Shown one piece after another: positions 17,169 to 25,442 of a DNA stretch of 64,000 nucleotides. Under the pieces are notes generated by a model. That model saw only the letters and a program-made list of their open reading frames with translations, did no database searches and had not been told where the DNA came from. Positions within the stretch are counted from its first letter, which is position 1, and every line of letters begins with the position of its first letter. The translations under genes and the position numbers were made by a program. This DNA comes from Gemmatimonadota bacterium (GTDB lineage Bacteria > Gemmatimonadota > Gemmatimonadetes > Gemmatimonadales > GWC2-71-9): NCBI GenBank assembly GCA_016704275.1, contig JADJAK010000001.1, forward strand, positions 1 through 64,000, in the 5' to 3' direction.

Positions 17169-17399
17169 CTACCCCCGCTTCCCCGGCGGGCGGTACTTCA
17201 TGTTGTACCAGGTCAGTCCGCCAAAGAGCAGGAGCTGACCCGCCAGATAGCCGTAGCCGCCCCACCCGAGCACGAGCCAGGTGATGATGCCGAGCAGGAT
17301 GGAGAGTCCGGCCGTGACGAAGCCGGCACCATACTCGTGGTCGCCGATCCGATAGAAGAGGATCCCTCCAACGACGAGCAGGATGATCTGGGCTGGCAT
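17169..17399 (-). CDS. 76-residue membrane protein
   Basis: Two to three hydrophobic segments (IILLVVGGILFY; FVTAGLSILLGIITWLVLGWGGYGYLAGQLLLFGGLTWY) and a basic, Pro/Gly-rich C-terminal tail (MKYRPPGKRG). It has its own copy of the 19-nt-spaced promoter motif at 17427-17461. Function is unknown. Confidence 0.62.
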   Translation of the reverse strand: MPAQIILLVVGGILFYRIGDHEYGAGFVTAGLSILLGIITWLVLGWGGYGYLAGQLLLFGGLTWYNMKYRPPGKRG

Positions 17400-17426
17400 A
17401 GAGGTCCGGTGGGGAGGGGTTGGTGG

Positions 17427-17461
17427 AAACTACATCAGGGGCGGGAGGTGGAGGGCGCCAC
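17427..17461 (-). promoter_or_regulatory. GTGGCGCCCT-N19-TAGTTT promoter motif
   Basis: GTGGCGCCCT (17461-17452), 19 nt, then TAGTTT (17432-17427), 28 bp before the ATG at 17399. Confidence 0.65.
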
Positions 17462-17470
17462 TCCCCGGAG

Positions 17471-17581
17471 TGTCATCCTGAGCGAAGCCCACGAAGTGGG
17501 CGCAGTCGAAGGCTTGCCGCCGCACACCCACGGGTCCTTCGACTTCGCGCCGGCTGCGCCGTCGCTCCGCTCAGGATGACA
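17471..17581. repeat. REP-like palindromic element (TGTCATCCTGAGCG family), 111 bp
   Basis: It begins TGTCATCCTGAGCGAAG and ends GCTCAGGATGACA, with internal AGTCGAAGG / CCTTCGACT arms, so the whole element can fold into a long hairpin. Its right end supplies the last codons and TGA of the 2H phosphoesterase gene. Confidence 0.8.
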
Positions 17582-18068
17582 ATCCACCCAACGCCGCCAC
17601 CTCCCGCACCACCCACGGCCCCCCGTCGACCTGCTCGATCAGCGAAATCGTGTTGAATGTGATGCGAAGCGGCGTGGCGAGAGAGATCTCGCTCGGGGTG
17701 CTGTTCCCTGGCGCCCGCGGATTGCGTGGATGCGCGAGCGTTATGTGGGCCGCGTGCTGCCGGATCGCTGTCGAGCCGAGGATGGCCGCGCGAAGGCCGT
17801 GAAACTCCGTCGCCCCATCGATGCAGGGGAGCAGGACGCCGTGCGAGTCGAAGCCGACGGGCGCGCCAAAGGTCAGCGTGATCGCCATCGGACGCTGCGC
17901 CAGGCCGTGCAGCACGGCCAGCGGCGACTCTGCCAGTTCATCCTCCCGGCAGAGCGTGACATGCGAACCGATAAGCCCCTGTTGCACCGGGTCGAGTCGT
18001 TGGCGGATCGGCTCCAGGACGGCGGCGACGTCGTCAGGGACGAAGAGGGTGAGCTGCAGCCTGCGCAT
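17571..18068 (-). CDS. 2H phosphoesterase (LigT / 2'-5' RNA ligase-like)
   Basis: 165 residues with both HxT motifs of the 2H phosphoesterase superfamily: SHVTLCRE and AHITLAHP. Enzymes of this fold open 2',3'-cyclic phosphate bonds or join RNA 2'-5'. The last residues (LSS) and the TGA stop come from the palindromic repeat at 17471-17581, so the original C-terminus may have differed slightly. It follows the DinB-like gene by 10 bp. Confidence 0.82.
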   Translation of the reverse strand: MRRLQLTLFVPDDVAAVLEPIRQRLDPVQQGLIGSHVTLCREDELAESPLAVLHGLAQRPMAITLTFGAPVGFDSHGVLLPCIDGATEFHGLRAAILGSTAIRQHAAHITLAHPRNPRAPGNSTPSEISLATPLRITFNTISLIEQVDGGPWVVREVAALGGLSS

Positions 18069-18078
18069 CTTCGGCGTC

Positions 18079-18603
18079 CTACCGGTCCAGCACGGGCAGG
18101 AACGCCCGCCACGGGCCGACCGCCTCGCGATACTGCTTGGCCATCACGCGCGACGTTTGCGCGATGTGGCCGAGGTCGTGGACCACCCACGCCGAGAGGA
18201 GCTGCCGAAGCGAGACGCGACCGAAGACCGGATGTTCCCCCTCAAGGGCGAGTTCATGCGCCCCGAGGTTCCAGCCCCGCAATGTCACGACGCTCGCGTT
18301 GCGCAGCTGCGCGAACTCGTCGAGCAACTCGGCGAGGCTTCGGTCGCGTCGTTCCTGCAGGTGACCGAAGCGATCAAACGGCGGAAAGCGCAGGTCGACG
18401 CCTTGCGCGAGGATCACCTCCGCGCGGGGAATCCAATCGGTCCGCTCGGCGTGGATCATGTGGCCAAGATTGTCGAGCGCGCTGAAGGTCTCAGGGCCCT
18501 CGTTCGGCGTCAGCCATGGATCGGTGAGCCCGCCGAGCAGGGCGCGGAAGGTCGCAGGAGTCCGGGTGAGAATCTCGACGGCGTGATCGAGGGCGAATTC
18601 CAT
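18079..18603 (-). CDS. DinB-like four-helix-bundle protein
   Basis: 174 residues with the three-His pattern of the DinB/YfiT superfamily: an N-terminal helix with LGHMIHAE, and a C-terminal WVVHDLGHIAQTSRVM. These residues usually coordinate a metal; many members are thiol transferases or damage-inducible proteins of unknown activity. A TAGATT box lies at 18646-18651. It is probably co-transcribed with the 2H phosphoesterase gene. Confidence 0.82.
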   Translation of the reverse strand: MEFALDHAVEILTRTPATFRALLGGLTDPWLTPNEGPETFSALDNLGHMIHAERTDWIPRAEVILAQGVDLRFPPFDRFGHLQERRDRSLAELLDEFAQLRNASVVTLRGWNLGAHELALEGEHPVFGRVSLRQLLSAWVVHDLGHIAQTSRVMAKQYREAVGPWRAFLPVLDR

Positions 18604-18716
18604 CGGGGTGTCCCGGGGTGAAGGAAAGGGAGCACGATCGCAGGGAATCTACGACGGTGCTCGGTCGCCGAGGCTCATCCCGAGCAAAGCGATGGAGCTG
18701 TGTGATGGAACGGTCT

Positions 18717-19814
18717 TCACTCCTTCCGCGTCAACCTGAACACGATGATCCGCTGGGCCCCATCCGCATCCTCGGCGATCGCGACGATGTGGTCACGCCC
18801 GACCGCCTGGACATCCAGGTCGCCGGGGAGGCGGAGTGGCGGCAACGGCCGCCCGAGCGAATCGATCCCCTCGAGGACCGTCACGGGTTCACCCGCCGGT
18901 GACGTCACCGCCCACACCGCTCCGGTCGGATCGGCGAGGATGGCGCGGAAGGCAGGCATCGTGGCCGGGGCGGGGATGCGCATCAGGATCTCGCGCGGGC
19001 GCACCCGATCTTCCGGACGGCTGAGCATGCGTAACCACCGGTCGATCTCGGCCTGGTACTGTGCGGCCGTTGGGATGCGGCCGGCGGTGCCCAGCGGATG
19101 GCGAGTCCGCGTACTGTCACCGGGCCGCCAGCTCTCGACGAAGCCGGAGTCGCCCCGCCCGACGTACACGGTGCCGTTGGCCGACGCGATCCACCCCTGC
19201 TGCCCCATCGGGCGATTGCGATAGAGTGGAATGGTGTCGAGCACGCGGTCCGGCGTGTCAAAGCCGACCAGAGAGACGGTGCCCTGATAGAGTGGCGATT
19301 GCTCGGTTGGCATCCCGGTGTTGCCGATGAGGTCGAGACGCAGCATCTGCCCGGTCACATCACAGGCCATCATGCTGCCGCGGCTCTTGAAGGGGTGCTG
19401 CCGTACGAACTGGCCTTGGCTGTCGAAGAGCGAAACGCGGGCCGTGGCGGGATCAATAGCGAACAGAGTGTCGGGCCGGCACTCGCCCAGCCACATCGGG
19501 AACTGGAACTCGCCAGGGCCCTCCCCTCGGCGCCCGATCTCCCGGAGCGATTCCCCTGCGGCCCCGAACACGCGGATGGTCCGGCTCGATTCGTCGAGGA
19601 TCGCCAGTTCGCCATTGGCCAGCCTCGCGACGAACTTGGTCGAGCCGAAATTCACCGAGTCGTTCGGCCCGAGCGACGGCAGCACCAGCACGGGTACCGT
19701 GTCGACGGTGACGGTTGTTGGGCTGATGGCGTTGGCGCCCACGCCAGCGGCGCGTTCGCTGCTGCAGGCCGGGAGGGTGAGCACGGCGATGAGGAAGGGG
19801 CGCGGAAATCGCAT
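18717..19814 (-). CDS. six-bladed beta-propeller lipoprotein
   Basis: 365 residues. The signal sequence ends in lipobox LPACSS. The diagnostic IGRRGEGPGEFQFP motif follows the first blade, and later blades contain GNTGMPTEQ and AEDADGAQRIIVFRL. The protein belongs to the same DUF5128-like group as five others here. It probably has a surface or periplasmic ligand-binding or scaffold role. It is downstream of another propeller gene but separated by 112 bp. Confidence 0.8.
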   Translation of the reverse strand: MRFPRPFLIAVLTLPACSSERAAGVGANAISPTTVTVDTVPVLVLPSLGPNDSVNFGSTKFVARLANGELAILDESSRTIRVFGAAGESLREIGRRGEGPGEFQFPMWLGECRPDTLFAIDPATARVSLFDSQGQFVRQHPFKSRGSMMACDVTGQMLRLDLIGNTGMPTEQSPLYQGTVSLVGFDTPDRVLDTIPLYRNRPMGQQGWIASANGTVYVGRGDSGFVESWRPGDSTRTRHPLGTAGRIPTAAQYQAEIDRWLRMLSRPEDRVRPREILMRIPAPATMPAFRAILADPTGAVWAVTSPAGEPVTVLEGIDSLGRPLPPLRLPGDLDVQAVGRDHIVAIAEDADGAQRIIVFRLTRKE

Positions 19815-19926
19815 GAGTCATCCCAGGGTGGGGAAGGAGGAGTGCGATCCGAATGTCGGGAAACGAAATGGCGCTGGCGTGGCAGGGAGATGACAGTTTG
19901 GTGACACCTCCCGTCCCCGTCGTCCG

Positions 19927-21153
19927 TCAGCGCTGGTACCGATACACCCGCACGCTCTCGACGTCATCCTCGTTGCGGACGCGCGCCAATACATAGTCCC
20001 GGCCGATCTCGAGCGGCTCCACACCCGCCGGAAGCTCGATCGTCGCCATCCGCACGCCCGTCGCCGCGAAGACATGCCATCGCTGGGCCTTGGTCGAATC
20101 GCCATGCTCACGAGCCCAGACTTCACCGGTGCTCGCGACGACCAGTCCAGTGAACGCCGGATGGGTCGCCGGGAAGGAAAGCCATTTGCCAATCAACTTG
20201 CTTTGCTCAATTGACCGGGCGCGCATCGCCGGATCGGGATCCTTGTCGGCCTTGGCTGAGGCGATCAGGTCGGCGCGATGCGCGGCAATCTCCTTCGGCG
20301 TCACGGGCGCCGGCGTTCGCGCCAGGCGGACAATCGTCTTCAGCGCACCGCTCGGCGTGAACTCACGAAGCTCGAAGCGACGCCCGTCGTGGAACCAGAA
20401 CGAGCTGGTGCCAGCCGCGACCTTGCCACCCGTGGTGAACGGGCGAATGTCCGACGAGAGGAGTCCAGTTGCGGATGATTCGAAGACATACACCTCGCCA
20501 ATCTGCACCGCGCCGATGGTGGACACCGCACTGGGCGGCGTGATCCGGGCGAGGGAGAGGGTGTCACGGTAGAGCGCAGTTGGTGGATCGAGGCGCATTC
20601 CAGTGTAGCTCCCGAGCAGGGTGCCATCGGAGAATGCGCCGAGCAGCATGATCGAAGGGGTGGAGGAGACCATGCTGTTATGTCGGACGGTCGGAAGTCG
20701 ATCGACGAGCGTCGTCCGCACGAGCAGGCCGGACCGCGAAAAGCGGGTCAGCCGATTCAGCTGAATGTCCCAGAGAAGGATGGTGTCCCCTGGGAGCCGA
20801 AGGAGTCCACCGAATCGTTCCAGGTCGCCAGGGCCCTCACCGCGCCGGGCCACCGTCCGCACGAGCCGTCCAGCGGCCTCGAAGAGCCGCAACTCCCTCG
20901 CCTTGCCATCGGCCACCACCACGCTGCCATCACTCAGGCGGATCGCGCCGACGACCGTGCCAAAGGTGACGGTGCCTTCATCCTCACCGAGCACGAGAAG
21001 CGGTCGAGGATCGATGCGCCGCGCCGGCACTGCGATGGTGCCGTTGGTGACAATGCGAATCCCGGCGCTGTCGCGGACCGTCGGGGCGCGCTGCCCCGTG
21101 ACGGGGAGGGCGATCAGCCCGGCGGCAACGAGGGCGTATCGGAAGGGAGAGAT
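19927..21153 (-). CDS. six-bladed beta-propeller protein, non-standard or damaged start
   Basis: The body from GTG 21030 carries RLVRTVARRGEGPGDLERFGG and a terminal ESVRVYRYQR strand. In-frame upstream sequence encodes a plausible signal peptide (ISPFRYALVAAGLIALPVTG) and the RDSAGIRIVTNG motif shared with other propellers. That extension begins at ATC (21153-21151) directly after GGAGGAGCT, with no ATG, GTG or TTG in frame before the preceding stop. Either AUC is used, or the base is an error for ATG. The TonB-domain gene ends 42 bp upstream. Confidence 0.75.
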   Translation of the reverse strand: MSPFRYALVAAGLIALPVTGQRAPTVRDSAGIRIVTNGTIAVPARRIDPRPLLVLGEDEGTVTFGTVVGAIRLSDGSVVVADGKARELRLFEAAGRLVRTVARRGEGPGDLERFGGLLRLPGDTILLWDIQLNRLTRFSRSGLLVRTTLVDRLPTVRHNSMVSSTPSIMLLGAFSDGTLLGSYTGMRLDPPTALYRDTLSLARITPPSAVSTIGAVQIGEVYVFESSATGLLSSDIRPFTTGGKVAAGTSSFWFHDGRRFELREFTPSGALKTIVRLARTPAPVTPKEIAAHRADLIASAKADKDPDPAMRARSIEQSKLIGKWLSFPATHPAFTGLVVASTGEVWAREHGDSTKAQRWHVFAATGVRMATIELPAGVEPLEIGRDYVLARVRNEDDVESVRVYRYQR

Positions 21154-21195
21154 AGCTCCTCCGGAGGTGGGCTCGGCATCAAGAAGCGCTGCGCC

Positions 21196-21669
21196 TCATC
21201 CACCACCCTTTGGCCGGATGAGGAATCCCCTCGAGTCGTAGTTCTTCGCCTCGAAGCCGAACGACTGGGTCACCTGCACGCGGACCGGGATGCCTGCGCG
21301 GCAGCCGGGCCAGAAGCGCGACCCGACGACCACGGCACGGGCCGGCGCGATCAACGTCGAGTCGCTGACCGTCATCACCACCACGTTGCTGCTGTCGACC
21401 CGGCCATCGGCGTTCACGACGTAGGCGAGCGTCACGCCACCCTTCCCGCCGGCTTCGCGGAGGGCCGTCGGCATTTCCAGCCTCCGAAAGCTCCGAAGCT
21501 GGGGACCGGGTGATGCTTCCTCGGCGTCGTAGATGGTGGAGTCCGCGGTCGGTGTGCCCTTGCACCCCTCCGGGGGCGCCGGCCGCACGTCGATCTGCTG
21601 GGCGGCGATGCCGAGGAGTGGCAGCCCGCACCACAGCAGCGCGAGGGCGATCGTGTCGCCACGCCTCAT
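21196..21669 (-). CDS. exported protein with TonB C-terminal-like domain
   Basis: 157 residues with a signal peptide (MRRGDTIALALLWCGLPLLGIAAQ). The C-terminal half has the TonB/TolA CTD pattern: LREAGGKGGVTLAYVVNADGRVDSSNVVV then FWPGCRAGIPVRVQVTQSFGFE. It lacks the membrane anchor and Pro-rich linker of classical TonB, so it is more likely a stand-alone periplasmic TonB-like domain. It is coupled by ATGA-type overlap to the upstream small membrane gene. Confidence 0.78.
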   Translation of the reverse strand: MRRGDTIALALLWCGLPLLGIAAQQIDVRPAPPEGCKGTPTADSTIYDAEEASPGPQLRSFRRLEMPTALREAGGKGGVTLAYVVNADGRVDSSNVVVMTVSDSTLIAPARAVVVGSRFWPGCRAGIPVRVQVTQSFGFEAKNYDSRGFLIRPKGGG

Positions 21670-21872
21670 CGCGTTTCCGGCAACCGAGGGGGAACATCAC
21701 TCGTATCGCGCGGCTTCAGAAACACCGTCACGATCGCTTGGCCGATCCAGGTCGACCCGAAGAGAAACATCGCGTTCGAGCCCCAGCGGAGCTCGCCAAA
21801 GAACGCGAGGATTGCCAGATAGACCAATCCCATCTGGAGGAGCCGCTGAACGGCCGGATGCTGCAGCGTCAT
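21666..21872 (-). CDS. 68-residue membrane protein
   Basis: Two hydrophobic stretches (LLQMGLVYLAILAFFG; AMFLFGSTWIGQAIVTVFL) and a polar C-terminus. The first codons and leader (ATGACGCTGCAGCATCC and 50 bp upstream) are nearly identical to those of the large gene ending at 21955, showing a duplicated 5' region. It is the first gene of the operon with the TonB-domain and propeller genes. Confidence 0.65.
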   Translation of the reverse strand: MTLQHPAVQRLLQMGLVYLAILAFFGELRWGSNAMFLFGSTWIGQAIVTVFLKPRDTSDVPPRLPETR

Positions 21873-21902
21873 GGTCGACCGACGGTTGAAGGATTCCCTC
21901 CC

Positions 21903-21937
21903 AAGCTACATCGAGGCGGTCCAGGGTGGGGCGCCAC
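21903..21937 (-). promoter_or_regulatory. GTGGCGCCCC-N19-TAGCTT promoter motif
   Basis: GTGGCGCCCC (21937-21928), 19 nt, TAGCTT (21908-21903), 31 bp before the ATG at 21872. The motif and leader are duplicated at 24368-24402. Confidence 0.72.
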
Positions 21938-21954
21938 CCTGGCATCAGGTCACC

Positions 21955-24336
21955 TCACGGAACGGTCACGATCAGCCGTTGCTGGCGGCTGACCGAGCCG
22001 CTCGACGACTCGATCGTCACCTTCAGTTCGTACTGCCCGCCGCGGAGTTCTGCCAGGCCGAGGCGACGCTCCACCGAGACCGGTCCGTCGCCCACGACCT
22101 CGCGGAACGCTGCCGAGATGCGATCACTCCCGCGTCCCGGCGCGAGTGAGCGGATCTCGATCCGGCTTTGCAGCGTGTCCCCGGTCCGCGCGCCGTACAC
22201 TTCGTAGTAGACCGCCGCCTCATCGCGCCGCGGCCAGGTGCCGAGCGTGTTGACCGGGAAGCTGCCGCCGTGCGGTGTCTTCCACGCGGCGCCCCCGGCC
22301 CGACCCAGCACGAGATCACTCATCGTCATTCGACTCGAGGGACCGATCGTGAGCTCCGGCAGGAGCGCGTACGAACCGGTCGTATCGATTCCCTGGGTCA
22401 GCTTGACGGCGACGCGCCAGGACCCCGGCGTGAGCGGGAGCTCGAGCAGCTGGTTGGCGAAACTACCGGAGAAATCGGTGTCGCGGCTCAGGAAGTGGAC
22501 CAGCGAGTCGAGCGCCACGAATCGGCCGCTGCTCCGCTCGTACGCCGTCACGCGGATCTGCACCGGCTGGTCACGCCGCCCGTCGCCGACCGGCGTGCTC
22601 TCGAGCCGGTCGCGCGGGATCGCGAGCGCGATCAACGCCTTCCCCGTCGCCGCGTCGTGTCCGAGGCCGTAGACCGCAATCGCCGACGGCCAGGGGTCGT
22701 ACATCGGCGGCGAATCGCTGTCGGTGGCGATGCCGAGCTCCGCGTCGACCCGCTGCTGGCGTACCGCGGCGCCGAAGACGTCGTCGCAGGTGATGGCGCG
22801 TGGATTCCCCGCCGTCGGCCGCTCCCGCAACCGGGCGTCTGCGCGCGCCCACTCCTCCGAAAGCCCGACGCGCAGCTGCCAATCGGCCGCGAAACTCCGA
22901 CCGATCGCATCGGTGAGCGGGAGGTAACTCATCAGCGTGGTGGCGGCGTGGTAGCCGAGTGCCTGGCTGCCGCGGAAGGAGAAGGTGCGCCACCGTCCTT
23001 CCAGCCAATAGACCCAACTCTCGTTGAAGCGCATCGACTCCGCCATCACCTCGGCACGCAGCGCGGGGGCGAGGTTCGCACCGCGGCGGTTGATGAACTT
23101 CTGGATCGTCGTGTCGGTATCGGCTGCTGGCCTGCCGTGGACGCGACGCACCGGCAGCCCATGCCGCAACACGATCAGGCCGCGGTGGTCGAGGATCGGT
23201 TCGTCACTGCGCGTGTCGCCGGTCAGGCTTGGCTGCAATCGCGCGAGGTCCTCCTGCAGTCGGCGACCGGCGTTGTTGAGGCAGAGGTCGAGCTCCTCGA
23301 AGAGGTGCTCGACCCGGCCGAACTGCGCCCTGCGCCACGGGAGCGGGACGTGGTAGTCACGGAAGGCGTCGTTCCACCGCAGGAGCTGCTCTTGCAGTCG
23401 TTCGCCGGGCCGGTTGGCCGCGAGCGCATCGCGCTCGAGCCAGAAGCGCTGCAGCCAGTCATGGACCGAGTCGGTCGGCACGCGGTCGAAGGGTGCCAGC
23501 GTGTCGGGGTGGACGAACCAGGCGAGGTCCGTGCGATACGCTTCGCGCCCGGCCGGCGTGAGTGCCGTCATTCCCTCCCAGTACGCCGCTTCGCCTTCCG
23601 CGACTCGACCGAGGACCGCAAGCGTTCGCGCCCGCTCCAGGCCCAGGACACCGCGGTCGCCACCATGGGTGCGGGCGGCGTCGAAACGGGCCAGTGCGGC
23701 CGGCATCGCGCCCGTCGCGCGAAGTCGTCGTGCTTCCACGATCATCAGGTCGGCGTTCGACGGCTCGCGCAGCAGCAAGGTGCGCAGGACGGTCAGCTCA
23801 TCGGGGCGAAGCGTGCGATCGCCAAGCGCGAGGAGCGCGTCGGTCGCGAGGCGCGCGGCGGGGGCAAATGCCGGGTGGGCGTCGATCAGCGGCACGAGCA
23901 GATGCCAGAAGGTCGCGACGTTCGATTCGCCCTCGGGCTGCGCCAGATTGCTCCGGATCGGCGCACGAAGCACGCTCAGGTCATGGAAGCCGCGTGCGAG
24001 GAAGTACGCCGGCCACGGCGACTCTCGCTGTGCGGTGCGTTCGATCACCAGCACGCGGATGCCGGCTTCGACGGTGTTCGCGTTGCCCGTCACGACGCCG
24101 CGCCGGAGTTGCCACCAGCCGCGGGCGAGGGAGCGTTGCCCGCCGTTCCAGATCTGAGTGTTGGCGCGCAGTGCGTCGAGTGCCGCGCCGGATGGTGCCG
24201 ACGCAACCGAATCGGTCCACGCGACGAAGTCGTGTCCGGCCGGGCCGCCCTGGGCGTGTGCCACGGCGGGCATCACGAGCAGGGCAGCGAGCAGCAGACG
24301 AGGAAGATCAGGCGCCGATGGATGCTGCAGCGTCAT
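21955..24336 (-). CDS. large exported protein with GWxTD-like domain
   Basis: 793 residues from the ATG at 24336. The signal peptide (LPRLLLAALLVMPAVAHAQ) is followed by an alpha-helical, TPR-like half (residues ~30-300; repeated LARFDAARTHGG and LGLERARTLAVLGRVAEGEAAY). A middle segment LDHRGLIVLRHGLPVRRV resembles the GWxTD-domain core (G-x-I-x-x-R-HG-x-P). The C-terminal half is beta-rich (SGSFANQLLELPLTPGSWRVAVKL; GQYELKVTIESSSG). GWxTD proteins are secreted and of unknown function. It has its own promoter motif. Confidence 0.72.
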   Translation of the reverse strand: MTLQHPSAPDLPRLLLAALLVMPAVAHAQGGPAGHDFVAWTDSVASAPSGAALDALRANTQIWNGGQRSLARGWWQLRRGVVTGNANTVEAGIRVLVIERTAQRESPWPAYFLARGFHDLSVLRAPIRSNLAQPEGESNVATFWHLLVPLIDAHPAFAPAARLATDALLALGDRTLRPDELTVLRTLLLREPSNADLMIVEARRLRATGAMPAALARFDAARTHGGDRGVLGLERARTLAVLGRVAEGEAAYWEGMTALTPAGREAYRTDLAWFVHPDTLAPFDRVPTDSVHDWLQRFWLERDALAANRPGERLQEQLLRWNDAFRDYHVPLPWRRAQFGRVEHLFEELDLCLNNAGRRLQEDLARLQPSLTGDTRSDEPILDHRGLIVLRHGLPVRRVHGRPAADTDTTIQKFINRRGANLAPALRAEVMAESMRFNESWVYWLEGRWRTFSFRGSQALGYHAATTLMSYLPLTDAIGRSFAADWQLRVGLSEEWARADARLRERPTAGNPRAITCDDVFGAAVRQQRVDAELGIATDSDSPPMYDPWPSAIAVYGLGHDAATGKALIALAIPRDRLESTPVGDGRRDQPVQIRVTAYERSSGRFVALDSLVHFLSRDTDFSGSFANQLLELPLTPGSWRVAVKLTQGIDTTGSYALLPELTIGPSSRMTMSDLVLGRAGGAAWKTPHGGSFPVNTLGTWPRRDEAAVYYEVYGARTGDTLQSRIEIRSLAPGRGSDRISAAFREVVGDGPVSVERRLGLAELRGGQYELKVTIESSSGSVSRQQRLIVTVP

Positions 24337-24367
24337 GGTCAACCGACGGTTGGGGGAGTCTCCTTCC

Positions 24368-24402
24368 AAGCTACAACGAGGTGGGCCGGGGCGGGGCGCC
24401 AC
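24368..24402 (-). promoter_or_regulatory. GTGGCGCCCC-N19-TAGCTT promoter motif
   Basis: GTGGCGCCCC (24402-24393), 19 nt, TAGCTT (24373-24368), 32 bp before the ATG at 24336. It overlaps the 3' end of the merR-family gene, so that gene's last codons and this promoter share bases. Confidence 0.72.
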
Positions 24403-24838
24403 CGCGGCGTGGCGGCGGCGGTTGCGATCGCCCCGCACGCTTCGGCGTGACGGCCGCCTTCCACACCGCGAGCCCCATCAACCGACGGAACTTCGGACAC
24501 GCCAGATGATCGGGCGCCTGGCAGGCGGCCGCGTGACGCAGTCCCTCGCGGATGGTCGTCAGCTTGCGGATCTGGTCGTCGATCGCATCCGCACGATCCG
24601 TCAGCAGCTGACGATCGACCTTCGCACGGCCACCCACCGTCAGCATCTGCCCGATCTCGTCGAGCGTGAGCCCCGCCGACCGCCCCAGTGTGATCAACGC
24701 CACCTGATCGAGCACCTCCGGCTCGTACTGGCGGCGCAGGCCGTGCCGTCCGCTCGAGCGGATCAATCCCCTCTCCTCGTAGAACCGCAGTGCCGACGGC
24801 GCCGAGCCCGACTGCCGCGCCAATTCCCCGATGTCCAT
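24371..24838 (-). CDS. MerR family transcriptional regulator
   Basis: 155 residues. The N-terminal winged-helix domain is typical (MDIGELARQSGSAPSALRFYEERGLI, then RQYEPEVLDQVALITLGRSAGLTLDEIGQML). A long dimerisation helix follows and then an effector segment with Cys residues (AACQAPDHLACPKFRRL), suggesting a thiol, metal or redox input. It diverges from the DUF2938 operon; a palindrome inside a 19-bp-spaced promoter lies between them, the standard MerR arrangement. Confidence 0.87.
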   Translation of the reverse strand: MDIGELARQSGSAPSALRFYEERGLIRSSGRHGLRRQYEPEVLDQVALITLGRSAGLTLDEIGQMLTVGGRAKVDRQLLTDRADAIDDQIRKLTTIREGLRHAAACQAPDHLACPKFRRLMGLAVWKAAVTPKRAGRSQPPPPRRGGAPPRPTSL

Positions 24839-24847
24839 CCGCCCCCC

Positions 24848-24878
24848 TTGACCTCAAGTCGACTTGAAGTTGTAACCT
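24848..24878 (+). promoter_or_regulatory. MerR-type promoter with 19-bp spacer and operator palindrome
   Basis: -35 TTGACC (24848-24853), a spacer of exactly 19 bp (24854-24872) holding the dyad TCAAGTCGACTTGA, and -10 TAACCT (24873-24878). An over-long 19-bp spacer with an internal dyad is how MerR activators work: they bind the dyad and realign the elements. It drives the plus-strand operon from 24916. Confidence 0.82.
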
Positions 24879-24915
24879 GTCCGCTCGAAGGGTTCAAGGT
24901 CACCTGGGAGGAACG

Positions 24916-25407
24916 ATGGAACTGCTCATCCATGCATTGCCAATCGGCGTCGGTGCCACGCTGTGGATGGACCTCTGGGGCGCCGTGCGGCAGCCCCTCT
25001 TCGGCTTCGCGCGCCTCGACTACGCGTTGCTCGGCCGCTGGGTCGGCGGGATGGCCTCCGGGCGATTCCGTCACGACGCCATCGCCCGGTCGGCCCCCGT
25101 CCGCGGCGAGCGCCTCATCGGTTGGACGGCGCACTACCTGATCGGCGTCAGCTTCGCGGCCCTGCTGCTCGCCATCTGGGGCGCGGCCTGGCTGCAGCGG
25201 CCAACCCTCGGCCCGGCACTCCTCGTCGGCATAGGCACCACGGCGGCGCCGCTGCTGATCATGCAGCCAGCCATGGGCGCCGGCATCGCCGCGTCACGGA
25301 CGCCGCGCCCCAACGCGGCCCGACTGCAGAGTCTCATCACCCACACGATCTACGGCCTCGGGCTCTACCTCGCGGGCTGGCTCGATCACGCGCTCTTCGC
25401 GTCGTGA
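24916..25407 (+). CDS. DUF2938 family membrane protein
   Basis: 163 residues matching the DUF2938 layout: an N-terminal IGVGATLWMDLWGAVRQPLFG, RLIGWTAHYLIGVSFAALLLAIWG, and GIGTTAAPLLIMQPAMGAGIAASRTP, then a C-terminal helix GLGLYLAGWLDHALF. Four membrane helices are predicted. Function is unknown. It has an upstream GGAGG and is the first gene of a MerR-controlled operon. Confidence 0.85.
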   Translation: MELLIHALPIGVGATLWMDLWGAVRQPLFGFARLDYALLGRWVGGMASGRFRHDAIARSAPVRGERLIGWTAHYLIGVSFAALLLAIWGAAWLQRPTLGPALLVGIGTTAAPLLIMQPAMGAGIAASRTPRPNAARLQSLITHTIYGLGLYLAGWLDHALFAS

Positions 25408-25442
25408 CCAACACGACCACAACTCAACATAAGGAGCACACA

